DNA from: Clostridia bacterium
GTDB lineage: Bacteria > Bacillota > Clostridia > UMGS1840 > HGM11507
Direction of reading: 5' to 3'
Assembly (NCBI GenBank): GCA_017554615.1
Contig: JAFZHY010000018.1
Span: 1-60,102 of the forward strand
DNA length: 60,102 nucleotides
Shown here: positions 54,501 through 60,102 of the stretch, in pieces
Layout of the letters: every line of letters begins with the position of its first letter
Numbering within the stretch: the stretch's first letter is position 1
Notes under the pieces: generated by a model
The model's input: only the letters and a program-made list of their open reading frames with translations
Database searches by the model: none
Told to the model about the DNA's origin: nothing
Translations under genes and position numbers: made by a program

Positions 54501-54867
54501 CAGAAATCTGTGCACTTAGTTTCTCGGCAAATTCAGGGCTGCTTAAAGAATTTTTAAAGGATGAAAGATTATCCTTATCTTGTAATAAAATTTTTTCTAT
54601 TATAAGATTTTTCGTATCATTATCAAGAAGTTTTATACGGTTAAAGTTCTTATCGTCGCTTAAAATTTTTCTCGCAAGTTTTTTAAAACTTAAAATTTTA
54701 ACATTAAAAAAAGATTCTTCCCCCAACTCATTTAATATAAGTTTCTCATAAAGAAAAAGAGTTTGTTCGGGAACAATTATTATACTGTTCTTATTTTTTT
54801 TGATTTCTTCTAATATAAAAGAAGTTTTTCCGGACTTTTTTTCGCCCAAGATAAGTGTTAAAGACAT
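51544..54867 (-). CDS. addB: ATP-dependent helicase/nuclease subunit B
   Basis: The 1107-aa AddB has an N-terminal Walker A (LGEKKSGKTSF), a helicase-like core lacking several motifs and a C-terminal nuclease domain (GVIDRVDKF, IVDYKSS). The cysteines for the structural 4Fe-4S cluster are present: one in NACAYSYFLRY and three in TSCDYCPYNGVC. It forms AddAB with the next gene and holds the Chi-scanning role in the complex. Confidence 0.96.
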   Translation of the reverse strand: MSLTLILGEKKSGKTSFILEEIKKNKNSIIIVPEQTLFLYEKLILNELGEESFFNVKILSFKKLARKILSDDKNFNRIKLLDNDTKNLIIEKILLQDKDNLSSFKNSLSSPEFAEKLSAQISEFKKYLVECDILEEISKREDINKNLKDKLKDISYIYSKYSEKIKDVYLDLDDLLVSSANKNNEENLYCNYNIYIDSFTGFTGEEIYVIKSLLKTGNNIFVTLPYLKKRKGTNADINHTLILTEGKLEKIAQEEKVELKKIILEFNGIKNKEINFIKDNYDLLDRPLKFKDKNESVNIYKCKNPKYECENLASKIVSDIKQKDAKLNEMAVIVPDIKEYLSLVHESLQKFSIPYYANEKKSVYDMPVAALLGNIFNIILSGNRMDVILGYLKSGYFFKGEETKIFAFEEFIKRTGIRAYHLMSKPFDAIIEEKKAYNFIIDNEEELKEVYEKAIKPVIDLKEKIKGAKNSKEYSYLLYEFFIKIDLDKTLTSYANDYKEQGDIIKGKQLIQVYNYILESMERTTLILSELKVPFNDYKNIIISSLKNKNIGSVPVIFDSVFVTEPMGFFNNGYKYIYILGANDGKIPSLNFGEGLISEEERLLLSDFGIELSMSYELKITENKLKVYDIITSPEISLAIFYSAYSKSATDEIESELVCELLEMFDIKIKNENIVYDTKRNLLKDTLSSFSVDKDMDNMAVSYLCEDEKYLKFIEDTINSLNNPDFGNVKVDKKNISKLVGDTLRVSTTNMEKYNACAYSYFLRYILKAKEKEEFLINSLNLGSVIHLVLEKFSKKLVKDNKQFSDVDDLYIKKTLPEILEKAVSQANNGVFNLDVKGEVFKRKLWATAYKTINLLREHFIRGSFKTVGSEVDFGREDSELSGITFDAGEGRKIVLNGVIDRVDKFEKDSDEYIRIVDYKSSEHTLSFYEVIYGIKMQLAIYLMTVIGKEKIERIKPGGMLYLSLKSPMISISSPEEAEDIEARIRKKLTMKGFYLNTTDNALAMDSEFLENNKSDIVDLEVDNLGIPKDKNSLSIKEFEILMSKVRDNIEDGGKRIFEGKFPIRPIHHDNHTSCDYCPYNGVCMFDSENNNVVNIKKMSRDEIFPK

Positions 54868-54872
54868 AAATT

Positions 54873-55394
54873 TTACCTTCTTAATTTATTTCTTACTGTG
54901 TTCATATAAAAAGAAAAAAACATACTGAGTGCATAATCATATACAAATAGTGCTATAACCAATATAACATAAACCACGCCAAAAGAAAATTTTTCATTTA
55001 AAGTAAGCATCATAAATGATTTTAGAATAGTTACCGATGCCACACTGATAAAAATAAAAAACAAAGTTTTAACAGTAAGTTCTTTTGACATTTTATTTAT
55101 TCTTTCAATATAACTTTTTATAATCGGATAGTAGCCGAAAAAGGCTGTGTAATAAACAGCATTTATTTTACCAACAGGAAGCACGAAGGACAAAATCGCT
55201 ACTGAAAAAAATGTAAGCAGGGAATATTTTGTTCCCCCTTCTATCTGCATTACTAATACAAAACATGAAGCAAGTGCTATAAAAAACAAAGTGTTAATAC
55301 TTATAACACTGCCAAGCCATAAAGAAATTACCGATAATGCTGTACATATCCCTCCAAAAACTAACAACAACTTATCAAGTCCCCTCCCATACAT
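54873..55394 (-). CDS. Multi-pass membrane protein of unknown function
   Basis: A 173-aa hydrophobic protein with five to six predicted helices and a basic C-terminal tail. I do not recognise a family. Its start codon lies 34 nt inside the 3' end of the J-protein gene, so translation is coupled to it. It sits 5 nt upstream of addB in the long minus-strand run. Confidence 0.7.
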   Translation of the reverse strand: MYGRGLDKLLLVFGGICTALSVISLWLGSVISINTLFFIALASCFVLVMQIEGGTKYSLLTFFSVAILSFVLPVGKINAVYYTAFFGYYPIIKSYIERINKMSKELTVKTLFFIFISVASVTILKSFMMLTLNEKFSFGVVYVILVIALFVYDYALSMFFSFYMNTVRNKLRR

Positions 55395-55954
55395 TCACAA
55401 CAAGAATCAAGACACCATAAGTTAAGGCAACAGTCAAGCGTATCGTGCGAGTTATATCCGCCTTTGTTGCTATAAGTTCTGTATGCATTCGCTCGTGCAA
55501 CAAACTGATTGTAATAAGACCTATACTCCTGATTTGTAGGGTCCATTGACACTGCAGTTTGAATATAAGTGTATGCCCTGTCCTGCCACCCTCTTTTAAG
55601 TGCGCAAAGACCTTTTAGGAAAAACCATTCTGCATTTTTTAAAGAAGCACCGTCTAAAATTGCTTCGGCTTCTGCAATTTTCCCTTGGTTTATAAGTGCT
55701 CTTACATTTAAAAAACTACTGTTTGAACTGTTATTATAGGTTGAATTGCCACTGGATTTTGTGCCTGATTGGTGGTTTTTCTTTATTATTTCATATGCTT
55801 CGTTTATTTCTTTTAATTTTTCTTCGGCTAAATCTTTAAGAGGATTATCAATATATCTGTCCGGATGATATTTTTTGCAAAGATTTTTATGAGCCTGGTC
55901 AATAGTTTCTTTGCTGTCATCAGGCGATACTCCAAGCACTTTATACGGATCCAT
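55361..55954 (-). CDS. J-domain protein with cysteine-rich tail
   Basis: The 197-aa protein starts with a J domain (DPYKVLGVSPDDSKETIDQ, HPD in KKYHPDRY) over about residues 1-65, followed by a Ser/Asn-rich linker, a helical repeat region (RALINQGKIAEAEAILDGA) and a C-terminal tail with seven or more cysteines (DCCLNLWCLDSCCECMGG). It probably recruits DnaK to a special client. The tail may bind metal or be acylated at a membrane. It lies 1 nt after the DUF5685 gene and overlaps the membrane-protein gene by 34 nt. Confidence 0.85.
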   Translation of the reverse strand: MDPYKVLGVSPDDSKETIDQAHKNLCKKYHPDRYIDNPLKDLAEEKLKEINEAYEIIKKNHQSGTKSSGNSTYNNSSNSSFLNVRALINQGKIAEAEAILDGASLKNAEWFFLKGLCALKRGWQDRAYTYIQTAVSMDPTNQEYRSYYNQFVARANAYRTYSNKGGYNSHDTLDCCLNLWCLDSCCECMGGDLISCC

Positions 55955-55955
55955 T

Positions 55956-56819
55956 TTATTTTTCTCCTTTCAGTACACGGTCTTTCGTTTTTCTAAGCCC
56001 TAAATATACTATGTTTTCTACCGTGTCTCTATTCTTTTTAAAATCTAATAATTCAAATGCTGATGCTATACTTTCCAAAGTTAATGTAACAATTAAATCA
56101 TACTCTTTACTTACCTTTTCTTTAAAGGTTCTGCCATCCTCTCCATTATATGAATACCTTATAAGAAATGGGTTATAGTTTTTATTTTTTATATCCTTTT
56201 CTATATCATCAAGCGCATCTATAATATAAATATAACGCCCTAAATGATAGGAAAATTGCTCTAATGCTCTTTTTACAGAGTCTGAATACTCTAAAGAATA
56301 ATGCATAAAAAGAGTTTTTAAAAGTTCGCCAAAATTATGGGCAACTTCGTCTATATCCCCTGACTTTTCCTTTTCTAACTTGCAAAGCGCGTCAAGATAA
56401 AACTTTATTTTTTCATATTCGTAAGGGTATTTTTTCTTAGCCTTTTTTATATGACCGTAAAAAATTAAAAAAGACAGAAGACTTTTTAAATTCTTATTAT
56501 CATTAACATCGTCTTTTAATTTAAAATATGTAGTTATAACACTCATATACGCGCTGTATAAAAGATACTTATCATTCTTTAAAACAAAAGTTTTATTAAA
56601 AGGATGAATAATGCATCTTTCTCTTTGAACTTCCATTTTTCCGTCTTTGAGAGAAGAAAGGATAAGCGCTAAAAAAGCAAAGTCATAGTTAAGGGTAAGC
56701 CTTGTTTTTAATGAAAACTCTCTGCCTAATGTTTTACATAAACCACAGTAGAAAGAGCAATATTTATTATAATCTTTTACCTTAAGTTCGTCTTTATAAA
56801 TATTAACATATCCGAACAC
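55956..56819 (-). CDS. DUF5685-family protein
   Basis: A 287-aa mostly helical protein. The N-terminal motif YCSFYCGLCKTLGREFSLKT gives a cysteine cluster (C-x3-C-x2-C), and a second pattern ALDDIEKDIKNKNYNPFL resembles the Asp-rich helix of all-alpha prenyl-synthase-like folds. The family is uncharacterised. It is the first gene of the long minus-strand run and is followed by the J-protein gene after 1 nt; the two travel together in many Clostridia as far as I recall. Confidence 0.8.
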   Translation of the reverse strand: MFGYVNIYKDELKVKDYNKYCSFYCGLCKTLGREFSLKTRLTLNYDFAFLALILSSLKDGKMEVQRERCIIHPFNKTFVLKNDKYLLYSAYMSVITTYFKLKDDVNDNKNLKSLLSFLIFYGHIKKAKKKYPYEYEKIKFYLDALCKLEKEKSGDIDEVAHNFGELLKTLFMHYSLEYSDSVKRALEQFSYHLGRYIYIIDALDDIEKDIKNKNYNPFLIRYSYNGEDGRTFKEKVSKEYDLIVTLTLESIASAFELLDFKKNRDTVENIVYLGLRKTKDRVLKGEK

Positions 56820-56908
56820 ATACTCACCCTCATCATAAGTTTTCTTTATTATACTACATTCAGAATAAAAATAAAAGAAATTTTGTGTAAATTTTTTATA
56901 AATTATAA

Positions 56909-56937
56909 TTGACTTTTAAGAGAAATAAGTATAAAAT
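56909..56937 (+). promoter_or_regulatory. nagB promoter
   Basis: TTGACT (56909-56914), 17 nt, TAAAAT (56932-56937), with GAGGAGAG before ATG 56986. Confidence 0.6.
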
Positions 56938-56985
56938 TTTTAATATATATAATGATAACTTTAAAAAAGAGGAGAGAATTTAAAA

Positions 56986-57708
56986 ATGAAATTTATTGTT
57001 TGTAAAAATTATGACGAAGTATCAAAAGAAGCAGCAAAAATTATGATTGATGTTGTTAAAAACAACCCTAAAGCAACATTAGGTCTTGCAACAGGTTCTT
57101 CACCAATCGGTATGTATAACTGTATGGCAGAAGCATACAGAAACGGAGAAGTAAGTTTTAAAGATTGTAAAAGTTTTAACCTTGACGAATATTATAAAAT
57201 CTCAAAAGATAACGACCAGAGTTATTTCTACTTTATGAATGAAAATCTGTTCTCTAAAATCGACATTGATTTAAAGAACACAGATATTCCAAACGGCGAA
57301 GCAGATGATTACGAAAAAGAATGTGAAAGATACGATAAAAAAATCGAAGAAAACGGTGGAATTGATGTTCAGGTTTTAGGAATAGGCAATAACGGTCATA
57401 TCGGTTTTAACGAACCTGAAGAATGGTTATATTCAAAAACTCATAAAACAGGTTTAACTCAGTCTACAATCGAAGCAAATAAGAGATTTTTTGCATCTAT
57501 TGACGATGTTCCTACAAGCGCTCTTACAATGGGTATGGCAACTATCTTAAAAGCAAGAAAAATTGTTATGGTTATTTCAGGCAAAGCAAAAGCAGAAGTT
57601 ACCAAAATATTAAAAGAAGGCAGAATTTCAACTTCCTGCCCTGCAAGTATTCTTCACTGCCACAATGATGTTACAGTTATTTGTGATGAAGACGCGTATA
57701 ACGGTTAA
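56986..57708 (+). CDS. nagB: Glucosamine-6-phosphate deaminase
   Basis: The 240-aa enzyme converts glucosamine-6-phosphate to fructose-6-phosphate and ammonia, feeding amino sugars into glycolysis. Signatures: TLGLATGSSPIGMY, FNLDEYYKI and LGIGNNGHIGFNEP with the catalytic His. It stands alone between its own promoter and a strong terminator; no nagA is beside it. Confidence 0.96.
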   Translation: MKFIVCKNYDEVSKEAAKIMIDVVKNNPKATLGLATGSSPIGMYNCMAEAYRNGEVSFKDCKSFNLDEYYKISKDNDQSYFYFMNENLFSKIDIDLKNTDIPNGEADDYEKECERYDKKIEENGGIDVQVLGIGNNGHIGFNEPEEWLYSKTHKTGLTQSTIEANKRFFASIDDVPTSALTMGMATILKARKIVMVISGKAKAEVTKILKEGRISTSCPASILHCHNDVTVICDEDAYNG

Positions 57709-57720
57709 TAGTTAATTTTA

Positions 57721-57758
57721 AAAACCCTTCAAAGATTTATAAATCTTTGGAGGGTTTT
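57721..57758. terminator. Bidirectional terminator after nagB
   Basis: AAAACCCTTCAAAGATTTA pairs with TAAATCTTTGGAGGGTTTT over 19 bp (one T-G wobble; the few central bases form the loop), followed by TTTAATTT. It separates nagB from the convergent nuclease gene. Confidence 0.88.
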
Positions 57759-57762
57759 TAAT

Positions 57763-58749
57763 TTAGAAACAATTTTTGCACTTATTATATCCTGAATTTA
57801 AAAGCTCCTGTAAAGAACCTTCATAATATTTTTTATTACTTTCTTTTATATCTTTTGCACTACTGCAGGTAGAATTATGAATCCGTTTTGTGTTGGTATT
57901 AAGAATAAAAGATGTTTCATTTACAACTTGAGAAGTTTTATCTTCCTTTATGGTCTGAGGTTGGCTTTTTCCTGTTGCATAATTTATTTCAACTCCCGGT
58001 TGAACATTATAGCAATATACATTAAAGGATATGCCCTCGCCATTATCTTCTACCGATAACGCTTCCATTAAAATTCCGTCTGCTATAAGGTTAGTGCCTG
58101 TATAGATAGGTGTAACACGGTATAACACATGGTTATTTGTTTCTTTTATATAGTCGGCAACCATATTTTCAAAAGGAAGCATACCTTCAACATTTAAGTA
58201 TCTGGTTCCTGTGATAAGATTTCTCTCGTTGGCGTTTTCCCCTGTAAGCTGAAAGCCTATAAGATGACAACGGTTATAAAGGTATTTTCCGTCTACAAAA
58301 TCATATTTTACAGTATGCCATCCTGCAGGTTTTACCTGACCTATACTTTCCCTGTCCTTGGTCGGCATAAGGTCTTTGCCTATTACTGCGTAGGCAAATG
58401 AGCATCGTCCCAAAGAATCAAGAGCGCTGTAATATTCAAAAGATTTTTCACTATGTTCCTCTTGGGTAAAAAACGGAACATTACCGTTAACTACTGCATA
58501 TGCCTTGCCCGAATACTTTGGAATATCTTTTAAGGATAACTTAGTTTCTTTAGCCTCTTTTATCTGTGTAACAGGTTTTTCTAATGTATCAGTATTAACA
58601 ACTTTGTCATTATTTTTGTTCTGAACTGACACTGTATTATCATAAGGAACATTAAGGTTAATTTCATCCCTTTTAGAATCATTTATGAAACTTCCTGATA
58701 TAGTTATAATTACAAAGATAATAAAGGCGTATTTAATCCACTTTTTCAT
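57763..58749 (-). CDS. Secreted or membrane-anchored DNA/RNA non-specific endonuclease
   Basis: The 328-aa protein has an N-terminal signal/anchor helix (YAFIIFVIITISGSF), a beta-beta-alpha-metal nuclease domain (about residues 90-250) and a small C-terminal cysteine domain (FILNTNTKRIH, CSSAKDIKESNKKYYEG, GYNKCKNCF) like the Ada/KTR zinc domain. The active site is YNRCHLIGFQL, in which NRCH replaces the more common DRGH; the catalytic His and the downstream Asn (NERNLITGT) are kept. It resembles the EndA/Spd-type nucleases used for DNA uptake or nucleic-acid scavenging. Overlaps the upstream gene by 17 nt. Confidence 0.88.
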   Translation of the reverse strand: MKKWIKYAFIIFVIITISGSFINDSKRDEINLNVPYDNTVSVQNKNNDKVVNTDTLEKPVTQIKEAKETKLSLKDIPKYSGKAYAVVNGNVPFFTQEEHSEKSFEYYSALDSLGRCSFAYAVIGKDLMPTKDRESIGQVKPAGWHTVKYDFVDGKYLYNRCHLIGFQLTGENANERNLITGTRYLNVEGMLPFENMVADYIKETNNHVLYRVTPIYTGTNLIADGILMEALSVEDNGEGISFNVYCYNVQPGVEINYATGKSQPQTIKEDKTSQVVNETSFILNTNTKRIHNSTCSSAKDIKESNKKYYEGSLQELLNSGYNKCKNCF

Positions 58750-59131
58750 AATGAACCTCTCTTATTATGTCATGACTAAAGCCCGGAAATTCTTTAGAAT
58801 ATACTTCCTTATAACATTTTGGTATATCTAATATAAGGTCGCAAGGGTAAACTCTGTTCCAGAAAAAAAGGATAATTTTTTCCACCTTGTTAAAGTCGAT
58901 ATTATTTGTATCCTCAATAAATAAAAAATCTCCCTTATCTGCTTTTTCTAAAAACATATTGTCAACACACACATTGCAATCTTCAAATAAACTTTTGGAA
59001 TATTCGCTTATTAACAGTTTTTCCCCTTTTGTAATTTCACAGATTCTTTTTGTAACTTCTCTGTCCTTGCTTTGTCTTCTTAAATTAAACATAAGCCCGA
59101 AATTATCGTCTACACAGGCAATAATAATCAT
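58733..59131 (-). CDS. Conserved Clostridia protein of unknown function
   Basis: A 132-aa soluble protein beginning MIIIACVDDNFGLMFNLRRQS. Similar short proteins are common in Clostridia and are sometimes labelled ribonuclease Z, but no metallo-beta-lactamase motif is present, so that name is not supported. It ends 17 nt inside the nuclease gene and starts 16 nt after the HAD phosphatase gene. Confidence 0.75.
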   Translation of the reverse strand: MIIIACVDDNFGLMFNLRRQSKDREVTKRICEITKGEKLLISEYSKSLFEDCNVCVDNMFLEKADKGDFLFIEDTNNIDFNKVEKIILFFWNRVYPCDLILDIPKCYKEVYSKEFPGFSHDIIREVHYEKVD

Positions 59132-59146
59132 AAGATTTCTCCTTAT

Positions 59147-59785
59147 TTAAAGTTTACATTCGCCCAGATGATTTACATATAAATCACAGTTATTTTTAAT
59201 TTCGTCCTGATATTCTTCATAAAAATTATCATATACACCTACAACGAAAAAACCTGCTCCTTTAGCAGTGCTAACAGCATACGGTGCATCTTCAAAAACA
59301 ACAGTGTCTTCCTTTTTTTCACCAAGTTTTTCAAGTGCTTTTTCGTAAATATCTGCACTGTTTCTCTTTTCGCTGCCAACTTCACTGCTTGTTATAATAA
59401 AGTCAAACATATTAAATATGTTATGACGCATCAGCGCATTCTCTATAAGAGGTCTTGGAGATGCAGATGCTATACACATCTTAACTCCCCTTTTTTTAAG
59501 TTTATATAAAAAAAGATGAACATATGATTTTAGTGGAATAGAAAATCTATAATAACTCTCTATTGTTTTTATAATTCCCTCTTCTATTGTCTGTGGTTCA
59601 AAAGGTAAATCAAAGCGTTTTTTAATATATTCTCCTGCTTTAACTACTGTAAGAGAATCTATAATTTCTTTATCTTCTTTACTTACTTCTATCCCCTGTC
59701 TTGATAAATATTTATCGGTAACATTACCCCAATACCCCATAGAATCAAGTAGTGTACCGTCTAAATCAAAAATTGCTGCTTTCAT
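59147..59785 (-). CDS. HAD-superfamily phosphatase, beta-phosphoglucomutase-like
   Basis: A 212-aa subfamily IA HAD hydrolase: motif I FDLDGTLLDSMGYW (nucleophile Asp near residue 7), motif II ASASPRPLIE, motif III Lys, motif IV VVFEDAPYAVSTAKGAGF. A helical cap occupies about residues 18-85. Such enzymes dephosphorylate sugar phosphates or interconvert them; the exact substrate is unknown. It heads a three-gene minus-strand operon with the unknown protein and the nuclease. Confidence 0.92.
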   Translation of the reverse strand: MKAAIFDLDGTLLDSMGYWGNVTDKYLSRQGIEVSKEDKEIIDSLTVVKAGEYIKKRFDLPFEPQTIEEGIIKTIESYYRFSIPLKSYVHLFLYKLKKRGVKMCIASASPRPLIENALMRHNIFNMFDFIITSSEVGSEKRNSADIYEKALEKLGEKKEDTVVFEDAPYAVSTAKGAGFFVVGVYDNFYEEYQDEIKNNCDLYVNHLGECKL

Positions 59786-59874
59786 TATGTACTCCTTAAA
59801 AATGTTGTTTTCTATTTAAAAGAGTACCATATTTATAAATTAAAGTCAATTCAATAAAAATTATAAAAAACATC

Positions 59875-59903
59875 TTTACAACTTAAAAAATATATGTTAT
59901 AAT
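59875..59903 (+). promoter_or_regulatory. Promoter of the tRNA-Trp locus
   Basis: TTTACA (59875-59880), 17 nt, TATAAT (59898-59903), 12 nt before the truncated tRNA. Confidence 0.75.
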
Positions 59904-59915
59904 ATTTTGGTATTT

Positions 59916-59962
59916 AGGGGTATAGCTCAGTTGGTAGAGCAGCGGTCTCCAAAGCCGTGTCC
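59916..59962 (+). pseudogene. Truncated tRNA-Trp (5' part only)
   Basis: AGGGGTATAGCTCAGTTGGT begins a tRNA with a normal acceptor 5' strand, D arm and anticodon arm (loop CTCCAAA, anticodon CCA). After the anticodon stem the sequence breaks off: the T arm, the 3' acceptor strand and CCA are missing, replaced by unrelated A/T-rich sequence (59963-60008). An intact tRNA-Trp follows 47 nt later. Confidence 0.7.
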
Positions 59963-60008
59963 CTATGTTGCAAATATTGCATAATAAAAACTTAATATGG
60001 CGCTCTTT

Positions 60009-60082
60009 AGGGGTATGATGTAATGGTAACATGCCGGTCTCCAAAACCGTTCTTGAGGGTTCGAGTCCTTCTACCCCTGCCA
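60009..60082 (+). tRNA. tRNA-Trp (anticodon CCA)
   Basis: A 74-nt tRNA. The acceptor stem is AGGGGTA/TACCCCT with discriminator G and encoded CCA; the anticodon loop is CTCCAAA and the T arm GAGGG-TTCGAGT-CCTTC. The D arm (ATGT-AATGGTA-ACAT) differs from that of the truncated copy just upstream, so the two are not recent exact duplicates. A minus-strand frame across the locus (59883-60101) is the usual LEPS-type artefact. Confidence 0.93.
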
Positions 60083-60102
60083 ATATATTTGGCTCAAACA
60101 CT

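Noticed and set aside
58733-59131. Ribonuclease Z assignment
   Set aside because: No HxHxDH or other MBL motif is present; the protein is left as unknown.
59883-60101. 72-aa minus-strand frame with a VEGLEPS-like motif
   Set aside because: It is the antisense of the tRNA-Trp locus.

Overview
The window is a contiguous piece of a low-GC, Gram-positive, spore-forming genome, most likely class Clostridia (Bacillota). Evidence: dipicolinate synthase genes dpaAB, sporulation sigma factor SigG, a GerMN-domain lipoprotein-like protein, an HrcA/CIRCE-controlled dnaK operon, AddAB instead of RecBCD, RemA, a PPi-type phosphofructokinase and a lipoteichoic-acid-synthase-like sulfatase. The genus cannot be fixed from the sequence alone.

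Layout. 1-6.1 kb: the 5' end of a 16S rRNA gene leaving on the minus strand, dpaAB on the plus strand, then a minus-strand capsule module (Wzz-type CpsC, tyrosine kinase CpsD, PHP phosphatase CpsB, membrane NDP-sugar 4,6-dehydratase). 6.2-7.8 kb: rpsF-ssb-rpsR and RNase P RNA. 7.8-14.4 kb, minus strand: yicC-remA-gmk-rpoZ, a polysaccharide cluster (ligase/polymerase, pyruvyl transferase, nucleotidyltransferase, SLOG protein) and a GerMN protein. 14.6-20.2 kb: hrcA-grpE-dnaK-dnaJ-prmA. 20.2-24.7 kb: a drug/metabolite exporter, an FrhB-like protein and a TetM-like GTPase fused to a Rae1/YacP-type NYN nuclease. 24.8-25.85 kb: a 0.9-kb mostly non-coding accessory gap with tRNA-Gln, a duplicated tRNA 3' end carrying an insertion, and a hairpin-ladder repeat. 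25.85-30.5 kb: fba, sigG, a sugar ABC ATPase and rlmD. 30.5-31.74 kb: a small cassette of two genes (S23-type four-helix-bundle protein and HNH endonuclease) between hairpin arrays. 31.75-36.8 kb: ACT-ACT-metallo-beta-lactamase protein, Na+-dependent transporter, iron alcohol dehydrogenase, GNAT and DUF2953 proteins. 36.9-56.8 kb: fifteen consecutive minus-strand genes (DUF5685, J-protein, membrane protein, addB, addA, coiled-coil protein, amidohydrolase, pfp, LTA synthase, RNA methyltransferase, ACT, PFL, mutS2, RDD, TPR). 57-60.1 kb: nagB, a secreted nuclease, a HAD phosphatase and a tRNA-Trp locus with one truncated and one intact copy.

The most unusual material is (i) a modular repeat architecture seen twice in full and once in part: short, different hairpins separated by one constant 6-7-nt word, with four copies in one orientation, a bridge that re-pairs with the first unit, then four copies in the inverted orientation. 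The word is TGAAAT in one array and TCGATAT in the other, and the second array forms the 5' leader of the four-helix-bundle/HNH gene pair; and (ii) the fusion of a ribosome-protection-type GTPase to a Rae1-like nuclease, which suggests a single protein that visits the ribosomal A site and can cut RNA there. No function has been shown for either; these are sequence-based inferences.
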